13,713 bases of DNA from an uncultured Clostridia bacterium (GCA_904502105.1 CAJGDF010000018.1:1-13713), one strand, 5' to 3'. Positions 6,087 to 13,555 are shown, counted from the first letter of the stretch. Made by a program: numbers and translations. The notes: generated by a model not told the origin, from the letters alone.

Positions 6087-7817
6087 ATGAAAAAATTATT
6101 ATTGGGTAACGAAGCAGTAGCCCGCGGTCTTTACGAACACGGTTGCCGTATCGTTTCTTCTTATCCCGGTACACCTTCTACCGAAATTACCGAATTTGCC
6201 GCAACATACAATGATCTTTATGCTGAATGGGCTCCCAATGAAAAAGTTGCTGTTGAAACAGCAATCGGCGCTTCTTTCGGCGGCGCAAGAGCTTTTGCGG
6301 CAATGAAACACGTTGGTCTTAACGTTGCTGCTGACCCTGTTTTTACATCTTCTTATACCGGCATAAATGCAGGTCTTATTATTGCTGTAGCAGATGACCC
6401 CGGTATGCATTCTTCTCAGAATGAACAGGATTCCAGAAATTATGCGATCGCATCGAAAATTCCGATGCTCGAACCTTCCGATTCTACCGAATGCCGTGAT
6501 TTTGTTGGCATTGCATATGAAATTTCCGAAAAATTCGATACTCCTGTTTTCCTTCGTCTTACAACAAGAATTGCTCACTCTCAGAGCCTTGTTGAACTTG
6601 GCGAAAGAACCGACGTAGATGTTAAACCTTTTGAGAAAAATCCCAGAAAGTATGTTATGACACCTGCAAATGCTATTCCCAAGCATGTTGTTGTTGAAAA
6701 TCGCACTGCTGCTATCCGTGATTGGGCTGAATCCTGCGCTGTTAACACAGTTGAAGATAACGGAACATCTATCGGCGTAATTGCTGCAGGCGCATGCTTT
6801 GAATATGCAAAGGAAGCACTCGGAAACAACGCTTCTTATCTTAAGCTCGGTATGGTAAATCCGCTTCCCGTTAAACTTATTGCAGATTTCTGCGCTAAAT
6901 ATGAAAAAGTTTACGTTATCGAAGAACTTGATCCCGTTATCGAAAATCATTGTAAAACAAACGGTTTCAACGTTATCGGTAAAGAAATATTCCCCCTTTG
7001 CGGCGAGATCAATTCCTCTATGATCAAGGAAAAGATCCTCGGCGAAAAGACTGAGATCGGCGCATCCTTTGCTGATCTTCCCGTTCGTCCTCCCGTTATG
7101 TGCTCCGGTTGTCCTCACAGAGGCATGTTCTACGTACTTAAAAAACTCGGCGTATTTGTTAACGGCGACATCGGTTGTTATACTCTCGGCGGTGCTGCTC
7201 CTCTTAACGCTATAGATACAACCGTTTGCATGGGCTTCTCCGTTGCAGGTCTTCACGGCTTCTTAAAAGCAAACGGTGAAACTAAAAAATCAGTAGCTGT
7301 TATTGGTGACTCCACATTTATTCATTCCGGTATCACAGGCCTTATCAATATGGCTTACAACAGATCCTCCGGTACAGTTATCGTTCTTGATAACTCAATT
7401 ACCGGTATGACAGGTCATCAGCAGAACCCCTCCACAGGCGTTACTCTTAAAGGTGATATGACAACATCTGTTGATCTTGAAGCTCTCTGTAAGGCAGTTG
7501 GCATCAACAGAGTAAGAGTTGTAGATCCTCAGGAGATCGATGAGGTTGAAAAGATCGTTAAAGAAGAACTTGAGGCTGACGAGCCGAGTGTTATCATAGC
7601 AAGAAGACCTTGTGTTATGATCAAAAAAGCGGTTATCAATCCTCCTTACAGAATCGACCCCGATAAGTGCAAAAAATGCAAAATGTGTATGAAGATAGGT
7701 TGTCCGAGCCTTTCCGTTGATCCCGAAACAGGAAAAGTTTCTGTTGACAAGACTCTTTGCGTTGGCTGCGGTCTCTGTAAAAAACTTTGTAAATTCGACG
7801 CTATTTGCGAAAACTGA
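6087..7817 (+). CDS. iorA: Indolepyruvate:ferredoxin oxidoreductase, alpha subunit
   Basis: IorA is the thiamine-diphosphate subunit of the arylpyruvate:ferredoxin oxidoreductase (arylpyruvate + CoA + oxidised ferredoxin to arylacetyl-CoA + CO2 + reduced ferredoxin). The 576-aa chain has the N-terminal pyrimidine-binding domain with YPGTPSTE from residue 26 and the IorA hallmark DDPGMHSSQNEQD at 103-115. A CSGCPHRG motif follows. The thiamine-diphosphate motif runs from GDST (407-410) to LDN (434-436). The C-terminal ferredoxin-like domain has two cysteine sets: C528, C531, C534, C539 and C558, C561, C564, C568, so two 4Fe-4S clusters are expected. The ribosome-binding site is AAGGA eight bases upstream. 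The beta subunit iorB is not adjacent; a CotH-like gene intervenes. Oxygen-sensitive anaerobic metabolism is implied. Substrate choice among phenyl-, hydroxyphenyl- and indolepyruvate cannot be read from sequence. Confidence 0.95.
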   Translation: MKKLLLGNEAVARGLYEHGCRIVSSYPGTPSTEITEFAATYNDLYAEWAPNEKVAVETAIGASFGGARAFAAMKHVGLNVAADPVFTSSYTGINAGLIIAVADDPGMHSSQNEQDSRNYAIASKIPMLEPSDSTECRDFVGIAYEISEKFDTPVFLRLTTRIAHSQSLVELGERTDVDVKPFEKNPRKYVMTPANAIPKHVVVENRTAAIRDWAESCAVNTVEDNGTSIGVIAAGACFEYAKEALGNNASYLKLGMVNPLPVKLIADFCAKYEKVYVIEELDPVIENHCKTNGFNVIGKEIFPLCGEINSSMIKEKILGEKTEIGASFADLPVRPPVMCSGCPHRGMFYVLKKLGVFVNGDIGCYTLGGAAPLNAIDTTVCMGFSVAGLHGFLKANGETKKSVAVIGDSTFIHSGITGLINMAYNRSSGTVIVLDNSITGMTGHQQNPSTGVTLKGDMTTSVDLEALCKAVGINRVRVVDPQEIDEVEKIVKEELEADEPSVIIARRPCVMIKKAVINPPYRIDPDKCKKCKMCMKIGCPSLSVDPETGKVSVDKTLCVGCGLCKKLCKFDAICEN

Positions 7818-7819
7818 TA

Positions 7820-9097
7820 ATGAAATATCTTCTGTCTGTTATCTTAACATTTTGTTGTCTTCTGACAGCATCCTGTTCTGTTTTTCCCGAAAGGGCACCT
7901 AAATACGACCCGACTGTTGATTATGAAATCGATGATATAAAGAAGGATTTTCCTTCTTTGAGTAATGTTCCTGTTTTGTATATCAACATTGATAAAGAAG
8001 CCTGGCTTATAACAAAGGAGGAATATATCTCCGCTGTTGTTACGGCTCCGGATTCGGGTTTGGTAGAAGTTGATGCGAGCCTGAAGGGTAGGGGAAATGC
8101 CTCGTGGGGATTACCTCAAAAGCCTTTTAATCTTAAATTCTCGACCGAAACAAATCTTTTCGGTATGGGTTCTGCAAAATCCTGGGTTTTGATTACGTTG
8201 TTTTACGATAAAACGTTGCTTCGTAATTATTTAACGTTAAATCTTGCGGAAACAGTGTCTTCGGGCGCTGAAATGGACTGTATGTTTGTTGAAGTTGTGT
8301 TGAACGGCGAATATAACGGTCTTTATCTGCTGACCGAAAAGGTTGAAGACGAAAAAACAAGAGTTGACCTCTCTAAAAAAACAGGCGATGCTCTTTTTGA
8401 GATCGAACAGGCATACAGACATAATGATATATGCGATAACTGCATTCATTTAAAAAGTAATACTCATATAACATTCAAGGATCCCGAACCGGAAGATCTT
8501 ACGGGTGTTGAATTTGAAAATCTTCACGAACAAATGAGCGGTCTTCTGACAGATGCAGACAATGCCATACGTTCCCGCGATTTTCAGCAGATCTCTAAAT
8601 TCATTGATGTAGACTCGTTTATAAATTGGTATATAGTAAACGAATTCGTCAAGAATTACGACTCTCAGTTCGTTACAAGCTGCTACTGTTACATCAAAAA
8701 CGGTATTTTGTATATGGGTCCTTGTTGGGACTACGATACGTGCATGGGTAATCAGGATGTTGCGTCGTGCCTGAGTCCTAACGGGCTTCATGTAAGACAG
8801 GCTCCGTGGTTTAATCATCTTATGCGAACAGGTGAATTTTTTGATCTTGTTTGCGAGCGTTGGAATGAGCTTGTTTCGGACGGTGTTTTTGACGGTATGC
8901 TCAAAAGCATTGATGAACAGACCGAATATCTTTCGGAGGCTTCCGTTTCTCATTTTGAACGTTGGCCCGATTCTTTGAGATCATCCGATCTTCGAGGCAG
9001 ACATGCTTTGTTTACCTATGAAGAGGAGATATCGTATCTCAAGGATTGGATAGAAAAGCGTGTTGAATATTTAAACCAGAAATGGACAGTTGATTAA
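7820..9097 (+). CDS. CotH-kinase-family lipoprotein
   Basis: This is a 425-aa predicted lipoprotein. A hydrophobic signal segment ends in LTASC, so C19 would be lipidated and the protein anchored outside the membrane. The body matches the CotH family, atypical protein kinases known from spore coat protein H and from extracellular proteins of ruminococci. Matching blocks are KGRGNASW (89-96) with KPFNLKF, FGM and AKSWVL (114-124), DKTLLRN (130-136), LNGEYNGLYLLTEKV, NEFVKNYD (274-281) and WDYDTCMG (303-310), whose aspartates fit the metal-binding position. Nine cysteines remain in the mature part, so disulfides are possible. ATG 7820 lies two bases after the iorA stop with no visible Shine-Dalgarno, suggesting translational coupling. 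The in-frame TTG at 7805 would add charged residues inside iorA and is not favoured. Leucine codons (many TTG/TTA) differ from the CTT/CTC-rich neighbours. Substrate unknown. Confidence 0.85.
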   Translation: MKYLLSVILTFCCLLTASCSVFPERAPKYDPTVDYEIDDIKKDFPSLSNVPVLYINIDKEAWLITKEEYISAVVTAPDSGLVEVDASLKGRGNASWGLPQKPFNLKFSTETNLFGMGSAKSWVLITLFYDKTLLRNYLTLNLAETVSSGAEMDCMFVEVVLNGEYNGLYLLTEKVEDEKTRVDLSKKTGDALFEIEQAYRHNDICDNCIHLKSNTHITFKDPEPEDLTGVEFENLHEQMSGLLTDADNAIRSRDFQQISKFIDVDSFINWYIVNEFVKNYDSQFVTSCYCYIKNGILYMGPCWDYDTCMGNQDVASCLSPNGLHVRQAPWFNHLMRTGEFFDLVCERWNELVSDGVFDGMLKSIDEQTEYLSEASVSHFERWPDSLRSSDLRGRHALFTYEEEISYLKDWIEKRVEYLNQKWTVD

Positions 9098-9111
9098 TTG
9101 CGATATATAAT
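9083..9111 (+). promoter_or_regulatory. Internal promoter for iorB
   Basis: TGGACA (9083-9088), a 17-bp spacer, and a perfect TATAAT (9106-9111) lie across the last codons and stop codon of the CotH gene. Only one base of the -35 differs from consensus. Transcription would begin near 9118, at the start of the hairpin 9117-9135. This gives iorB and the genes after it expression independent of iorA and the CotH gene. Confidence 0.75.
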
Positions 9112-9116
9112 AAATG

Positions 9117-9135
9117 TTTGAAAGTCTCTTTCAAA
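9117..9135 (+). other. Perfect hairpin at the predicted iorB transcript start
   Basis: TTTGAAAG (9117-9124) and CTTTCAAA (9128-9135) are perfect inverted repeats around the loop TCT. The repeat begins at about +1 of the internal promoter and ends two bases before the iorB Shine-Dalgarno. It could be a 5'-end stabilising hairpin, a control on ribosome access, or a DNA operator just downstream of the -10 box. No T-run follows, so it is not a terminator. Confidence 0.6.
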
Positions 9136-9136
9136 T

Positions 9137-9144
9137 GAAAGGAA
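9137..9144 (+). promoter_or_regulatory. iorB ribosome-binding site deciding the start
   Basis: GAAAGGAA lies eight bases before ATG 9153. The in-frame ATGs at 9114 and 9135 are upstream of, or next to, this site. The first would also fall before the predicted transcript start. The start at 9153 gives the normal IorB N-terminus. Confidence 0.8.
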
Positions 9145-9152
9145 TCTTTAAA

Positions 9153-9728
9153 ATGAAAACGACTAATATAATGATCGTTGGTGTTGGCGGACAGGGCACT
9201 CTTCTTGCCAGCAGACTTCTCGGTCACATTCTCCCCGGTATGGGCTATGATGTTAAAATTTCCGAAGTTCACGGTATGTCTCAGCGCGGCGGCAGTGTTG
9301 TAACATTTGTTCGCTACGGTGAAAAAGTATCTTCTCCGATTATCGAAAAAGGCGAAGCAGACTATATCATCGCTTTTGAACAGCTTGAAGCATCCCGTTG
9401 GCTTTCTTATCTCAAAAAAGACGGCAAGCTTATCACAAGCGTTCAGAAAATCGATCCCATGCCCGTTATTACAGGTGCATGTGAATATCCCGAGGCTCTT
9501 CCCGAAAAGATCAAGGAAGCAGGCGTTGATGTTATTTGTGCCGACGTTCTTTCTCTTGCAGAAAAAGCAGGCAGCTCCAAAGCTGTAAACGTAGTTCTTC
9601 TCGGTGTATTTGCTAAAATGATCGGCATTGATCCCGCTCTTTTCAATGATGCGATCGATTCTCTTGTTAAAGAAAAATTCAGAGATCTTAACAAGGTTGC
9701 CTTTGAACTCGGCTATTCTGTAAAATAA
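9153..9728 (+). CDS. iorB: Indolepyruvate:ferredoxin oxidoreductase, beta subunit
   Basis: IorB is the gamma-domain-like subunit that pairs with IorA in the cytoplasm. The 191-aa protein has the family pattern from the N-terminus: IMIVGVGGQGTLLASRLLG (a GxGGQG nucleotide-like loop), then SEVHGMSQRGGSVVTFVRYG, the core signature of the 2-oxoacid:ferredoxin oxidoreductase gamma/beta domain. EADYIIAFEQLEA and NVVLLGVFAKM follow. Length and motifs are complete. It is separated from iorA by the CotH-like gene (1335 bp from iorA stop to iorB start) but has its own promoter. It is followed by paaK at 18 bp. Codon use (CTT/CTC, GTT) matches iorA and not the intervening gene. Confidence 0.94.
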   Translation: MKTTNIMIVGVGGQGTLLASRLLGHILPGMGYDVKISEVHGMSQRGGSVVTFVRYGEKVSSPIIEKGEADYIIAFEQLEASRWLSYLKKDGKLITSVQKIDPMPVITGACEYPEALPEKIKEAGVDVICADVLSLAEKAGSSKAVNVVLLGVFAKMIGIDPALFNDAIDSLVKEKFRDLNKVAFELGYSVK

Positions 9729-9746
9729 ACAAAGGAAGCGAATATA

Positions 9747-11045
9747 ATGTATTTCAACAAGAAAATTGAAACCATGAACCGCGAAGATATGAAAAAACTT
9801 CAGGCGGAAAGACTTAAAAAAACAGTTGAACGTGTTTATAACAATGTTCCTCTTTACCGTGAACGCTTCGACGAATACGGAATAAAGCCCGAACATATAA
9901 AAACAGTTGACGACCTTAAAAATCTTCCGTTTACATATAAAACAGATCTTCGCGATACTTATCCGTTCGGGCTCTTCGCAGCTCCTATGGAAGAAGTTGT
10001 TCGTATTCATGCGTCCTCGGGTACAACAGGTAAACAAACTGTTGTAGGCTACACAAAAAATGACCTTGATATATGGTCTGAATGTGTTGCACGTTCTTTT
10101 GCTTCTGTTGGTGCAACCAATAAAGATATCGTTCATGACTCTTACGGTTACGGTCTCTTTACAGGCGGTCTCGGTATTCATGACGGCGCTACAAAGCTCG
10201 GCGCTGCCGTTATTCCCGTTTCATCAGGCAACACAACACGTCAGGTGAATATTTTTAAGGATTTCGGTTCAACAATTCTTTGCTGTACTCCGTCTTATGC
10301 GATGTATCTTATCGAAGCAATAAAGGAAAATAATATTTCCGCAGACGATCTCAAGCTTCGTATCGGTATTTTCGGCGCTGAACCGTGGACAGATGAAATG
10401 CGTACAGAGATCGAAAAAGGACTCGGTATCAAGGCGTATGATATTTACGGACTTTCCGAGATCTGCGGTCCCGGCGTTTCATGTAACTGTTATATGCAGA
10501 ACGGACTTCACGTTCAGGAAGACCATTTTATTCCCGAAATAATCGATCCCGATACAGGAGAAGTTCTTCCCGACGGAGAATCAGGTGAGCTTGTATTTAC
10601 CTGTATCACCAAAGAAGCTCTCCCCCTTATCCGTTACAGAACAAGAGATATTTCCTCTCTTAACCGTGAAACATGTGAATGCGGCAGAACAACGGTCAGA
10701 ATGTCCAAGCCCTGCGGCAGAACAGACGATATGCTTATCGTTCGCGGTGTTAACGTTTTCCCGTCCCAGGTTGAATCTGTTCTTCTCAATATAGACGGTG
10801 TTTCTCCTCATTATCATATTACGGTAGACCGTGTAAATAATCTTGACACCATGGATGTTGAGGTTGAAATGTCTCCCTCTCTCTTCTCCGACTCTGTAAA
10901 GCAGATCCAGGAAAAAGAGAAAATGATAAAACAGGCTCTTCTCAGCACTCTCAATATTGCCGTTGGTGTAAAACTTGTCGGACCCAAGACGATCAGCCGT
11001 TCCGAGGGTAAAGCAAAGAGAGTTACGGACAATAGAAAGAAATAA
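9747..11045 (+). CDS. paaK: Phenylacetate-CoA ligase (arylacetate-CoA ligase)
   Basis: This is an ANL-superfamily adenylating enzyme: arylacetate + CoA + ATP to arylacetyl-CoA + AMP + PPi. The 432-aa length is typical of PaaK. Motifs seen are the phosphate loop SSGTTGKQT (90-98), YGLSE (234-238), RYRTRD (296-301), the hinge region GRTDD (324-328) leading into RGVNVFPSQVE, and the C-terminal A10-type SRSEGKAKR with the likely catalytic lysine K422. The CECGR cysteines (C310, C312) are common in this family. The ribosome-binding site is AAAGGAAG (9731-9738). Next to iorAB it either consumes or makes arylacetates (phenylacetate, hydroxyphenylacetate, indoleacetate). No ring-oxidising paa catabolic genes are seen, which argues against aerobic phenylacetate degradation. 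Confidence 0.93.
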   Translation: MYFNKKIETMNREDMKKLQAERLKKTVERVYNNVPLYRERFDEYGIKPEHIKTVDDLKNLPFTYKTDLRDTYPFGLFAAPMEEVVRIHASSGTTGKQTVVGYTKNDLDIWSECVARSFASVGATNKDIVHDSYGYGLFTGGLGIHDGATKLGAAVIPVSSGNTTRQVNIFKDFGSTILCCTPSYAMYLIEAIKENNISADDLKLRIGIFGAEPWTDEMRTEIEKGLGIKAYDIYGLSEICGPGVSCNCYMQNGLHVQEDHFIPEIIDPDTGEVLPDGESGELVFTCITKEALPLIRYRTRDISSLNRETCECGRTTVRMSKPCGRTDDMLIVRGVNVFPSQVESVLLNIDGVSPHYHITVDRVNNLDTMDVEVEMSPSLFSDSVKQIQEKEKMIKQALLSTLNIAVGVKLVGPKTISRSEGKAKRVTDNRKK

Positions 11046-11062
11046 AGAAAGGACATATAATT

Positions 11063-11491
11063 ATGGAACTTTATCAGGTATCTGTTTTCGTTGAAAATAA
11101 ATCCGGCAGACTTGCTGATATTACGGAAGTTCTTTCAAAAAACAATATCAACATCCGTGCGCTCAGTATTGCCGATACAACAGATTTCGGTATCCTTCGC
11201 CTTATTGTTGATGCTCCTAAATCAACTGAGGCAATTCTTTCTGAAAACGGCTTTACCGTTACACTCACCCAGGTTATCGGTGTTCGTGTACCCGATACGC
11301 CCGGCGGACTTTCTGTTGTTCTTCGTCTTCTCAGCGACAACGGCATAAGCCTTGAGTATATGTATGCCTTTATTGGAAGAAGCGACGAAAAGGCAAGTGT
11401 TATTCTTCGTGTTGACAACGATGAAAAAGCAGCTCAGATCCTTTCTTCCAACGGAATCGAACTTATAAGTGGAGACGCTTTTAATGAGTAA
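11063..11491 (+). CDS. Tandem ACT-domain protein
   Basis: This is a 142-aa protein made of two ACT domains, about residues 1-67 and 70-142, with no catalytic domain. The first shows the ACT pattern VFVENKSGRLADITEVLSKNNINIRAL. The second has VRVPDTPGGLSVVLRLLSDNGISLEYMYAF. ACT domains bind amino acids or other small ligands at dimer interfaces. Stand-alone double-ACT proteins beside paaK and iorAB genes occur in other anaerobes, so a role in sensing aromatic amino acids or modulating the ligase or oxidoreductase is a reasonable inference, not shown. The ribosome-binding site AAAGGA is at 11048-11053. The 3' end overlaps the next gene by 8 bp. Confidence 0.9.
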   Translation: MELYQVSVFVENKSGRLADITEVLSKNNINIRALSIADTTDFGILRLIVDAPKSTEAILSENGFTVTLTQVIGVRVPDTPGGLSVVLRLLSDNGISLEYMYAFIGRSDEKASVILRVDNDEKAAQILSSNGIELISGDAFNE

Positions 11492-12485
11492 AAAATTATC
11501 TCCTGCCATTCCCAGAAAACAAATTGAAGAGCCTAAACAGACAGATCCCCAAAAGATAAAAAAAGTGATTGCTTTATCTGCGATTTCTCTGGTAGTTGTT
11601 CTTGCTCTTATCTGGGCTGTTGTTGGTGCTGTAAGCGCATCTTCTTTACTTAATCCCGAACGCCGTGAGCTCGTTTACTTTGACGGTCCAAACGAACTCG
11701 GAATGGTCTACGATTTCTTTCAGATAAAAGATTTTCGCGGCGATGATTATATAGTGGGCTGGTTTATTCCGTCTCAGGACTCCTACGGCGAATATACAAA
11801 CAGCGATAAGACTGTTATTATGTCGCATAACTATCAGAGCAACAGAGAAATGACTGAAATCGACGGACTTTATCTTATTCATGATCTTGTCCTTTCCGGT
11901 TATAATGTTATAACATTTGATTATACCGGCTCAGGTAATTCCAAAGGTAAAAATTATACGTTCGGTGCTCAGGAGCACGAGGAGCTTTCTCTTGTTATTG
12001 ACTATGCCGTTAACGAACTCGGTCAGAATAAAATTGCACTCATGGGCTTTGCTTTCGGCGCCGCTCCTGCAATAACCGTTGGCTGCGAAGATGATCGTAT
12101 CGATGTTGTGATTGCAGACAGCCCGTATCTTGATCTCGGTTCTTACCTCGATAATAATATTTCTGTTTGGACACAGTTGCCGGATCTTCTGTTCTCATCC
12201 TATGTAAAGACGCTTCTTCCTGTTTTTGCGGGTACAGCTCTTGAGTCTTCTCCTGTACTTTCTGTTTCAAAAACAAGCGAAAAAAGCTTCTTGTTCCTTC
12301 ACGGCGAAAAGGATAATGTTTTCCCTCACGAAAACAGCAGAACTCTTGCAAGTATTGCTCTCGAAGCAGGGAATGTAGCTGAATATAAGATCTTTACGGA
12401 TGTTCCTCATTTATTGGGTTACGTTTACGCCGAAGACGATTATGTTCAAACCGTTCTTACATTCCTTTCGGAAAATTTGAAATGA
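11484..12485 (+). CDS. Membrane-anchored alpha/beta-hydrolase-fold protein lacking the nucleophile serine
   Basis: This is a 333-aa protein with a short basic cytoplasmic N-terminus, one transmembrane helix (about 28-50) and an extracytoplasmic alpha/beta-hydrolase domain. Family features are FDYTGSGNSKG followed by an E-rich helix, the nucleophile elbow, HGEKDNVFP with the acid D277, and the final PHLLGY with H309. The elbow reads GFAFG instead of GxSxG: codon 190 is GCT (12051-12053), alanine, where serine is expected. Acid and histidine remain. It may therefore be a non-hydrolytic binding protein, or it may use another residue. The start ATG 11484 overlaps the end of the ACT gene (ATGAGTAA), with GTGGAG (11469-11474) as ribosome-binding site. 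Its link to the aryl-CoA pathway is only by position. The gene is intact and ends at a strong terminator. Confidence 0.85.
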   Translation: MSKKLSPAIPRKQIEEPKQTDPQKIKKVIALSAISLVVVLALIWAVVGAVSASSLLNPERRELVYFDGPNELGMVYDFFQIKDFRGDDYIVGWFIPSQDSYGEYTNSDKTVIMSHNYQSNREMTEIDGLYLIHDLVLSGYNVITFDYTGSGNSKGKNYTFGAQEHEELSLVIDYAVNELGQNKIALMGFAFGAAPAITVGCEDDRIDVVIADSPYLDLGSYLDNNISVWTQLPDLLFSSYVKTLLPVFAGTALESSPVLSVSKTSEKSFLFLHGEKDNVFPHENSRTLASIALEAGNVAEYKIFTDVPHLLGYVYAEDDYVQTVLTFLSENLK

Positions 12486-12490
12486 TCGAA

Positions 12491-12528
12491 AAAAGGACCG
12501 TCGAAAATATGACGGTCCTTAATTTTTT
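12491..12528. terminator. Bidirectional intrinsic terminator
   Basis: AAGGACCGTC (12493-12502) and GACGGTCCTT (12511-12520) pair perfectly over ten bases around an eight-base loop. On the + strand the T-run at 12523-12528 follows two A bases. On the - strand the bases after the stem read as a run of T. It therefore ends both the iorA-hydrolase transcript and the convergent oxidoreductase transcript, whose stop codon overlaps it. Confidence 0.93.
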
Positions 12529-13555
12529 ATTTGGTTTTTATGCTTGTTATTCCCGTTTTCATTACAATTTTCCTTAAAACAGGATTGTACATAAACGGAC
12601 ATTTTATCACTTTTAATAATATACTGAAACGAAGCCCGAAAGTATTTTTGCGGTAGTTTTTTATCGGATCTTTCGTTTTCAGTGCAGATGCAAGTGCTTC
12701 TGCGGAGTACATTGCCTTGCTTATTCCTTCAAAGGAGCTTGGACTTATAAATCCTGCCGCTTCTCCGATTAGAAAAATATTCCCTTTGCCAAGACATATC
12801 TGCGAGGAGTTTTTCGGACGTAAAACAATACATGCCTCTGTCTCTTTTTCATTTTTTAAACATATACCGAGGCTTGAAAGCTTTTTCTTCATCTTTTCAA
12901 AGCTTTCTCTGCAATGCTTTTTCTCAAAAGCGCCGCCAAATATCGTTTCGTTATCCTTTTGTATTATCCATGCGCAGCATTCTGTTGAGTCTTTGTCGAA
13001 AACACAGGCATAATACGGGGCATTTTCAACTCTGTCAAAGCTTTGCTGTATTGAAACATAGCTTCTGATTTTTTTATTTGGGAAAAATGTTCTTCTGACA
13101 AGCGAATTTGCACCGTCTGCGCCTACAATGTATTTTGAAAAAACAGTTTTTTCTTCGCCATTTTCTTTGTAGTTAACAATAAATCCGTCGTCGGTCTTTT
13201 TTATTTCTGTCGCATGACCTTCAATTTTTACGGCATTGTCTGAAACAAAATCTCTCAGCCATCCGTCAAATTTTTTGCGGTCTACGTTTATATACGAACG
13301 CTGATATCTGCAAAACAGATCCTGGGAAAGATCCAATGTGTCAACAGCAAATGTCTGAGGCGAAACAAGCAGATCTTTTGGTATGGCGATATTCCTTTCC
13401 GCAAAATATTTCTGCGCATCCTCCGAAAGTAAGCCGCCGCAAGGCTTTTTTGAATTTTCGTATATCAATGCAACGGAGAAATCTTTTGCAGCCTCTTTTG
13501 CAAATACGGCTCCCGCAGGCCCACCGCCTATAATTGTAATGTCAACTTTTTGCAT
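12527..13555 (-). CDS. Geranylgeranyl-reductase-family FAD-dependent oxidoreductase
   Basis: This is a 342-aa flavoprotein of the PHBH-like/geranylgeranyl reductase family. Seen in order are the dinucleotide-binding GGGPAG (10-15), the family motif PCGGLLS (38-44), YINVDRKKFDGWL (88-100), the second FAD contact VGADGANS (144-151), and GEAAGFISPSSFEG (264-277), which holds the flavin ribityl and marks the end of the FAD site. The C-terminal region is basic and has no clear membrane helix. Relatives saturate isoprenoid chains or oxidise polycyclic or unsaturated compounds; the substrate here cannot be told. The start ATG at 13555 has only a weak Shine-Dalgarno (GAG about eight bases upstream), whereas its promoter is perfect. 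It is transcribed alone, convergent with the aryl cluster. Confidence 0.88.
   Translation of the reverse strand: MQKVDITIIGGGPAGAVFAKEAAKDFSVALIYENSKKPCGGLLSEDAQKYFAERNIAIPKDLLVSPQTFAVDTLDLSQDLFCRYQRSYINVDRKKFDGWLRDFVSDNAVKIEGHATEIKKTDDGFIVNYKENGEEKTVFSKYIVGADGANSLVRRTFFPNKKIRSYVSIQQSFDRVENAPYYACVFDKDSTECCAWIIQKDNETIFGGAFEKKHCRESFEKMKKKLSSLGICLKNEKETEACIVLRPKNSSQICLGKGNIFLIGEAAGFISPSSFEGISKAMYSAEALASALKTKDPIKNYRKNTFGLRFSILLKVIKCPFMYNPVLRKIVMKTGITSIKTK

Noticed and set aside
6099..7256. A 385-codon open frame on the - strand opposite iorA
   Set aside because: iorA is complete with all its motifs on the + strand. The antisense translation is a cysteine/phenylalanine-rich string without family features, and it is explained by the codon bias of iorA.
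9114..9152. N-terminal extension of IorB from ATG 9114
   Set aside because: That ATG lies before the predicted transcript start and has no ribosome-binding site. The extension is not part of the IorB fold, and ATG 9153 has an ideal site.
9743..9748. TATAAT at the paaK start
   Set aside because: It overlaps the ATG at 9747 and has no -35 at proper spacing. It comes from the A+T-rich linker between ribosome-binding site and start.
9039..10181. A 380-codon open frame on the - strand opposite iorB and paaK
   Set aside because: It runs across two well-supported + genes and their junction, and its translation resembles no family; it is a shadow frame.
11056..11061. TATAAT before the ACT gene
   Set aside because: There is no -35-like hexamer 17 bp upstream, and transcription would begin inside the gene. 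It is the linker between ribosome-binding site and start.
12040..12351. A 103-codon - strand frame inside the hydrolase gene
   Set aside because: It is an arginine/glutamine-rich antisense shadow with no ribosome-binding site or family match.
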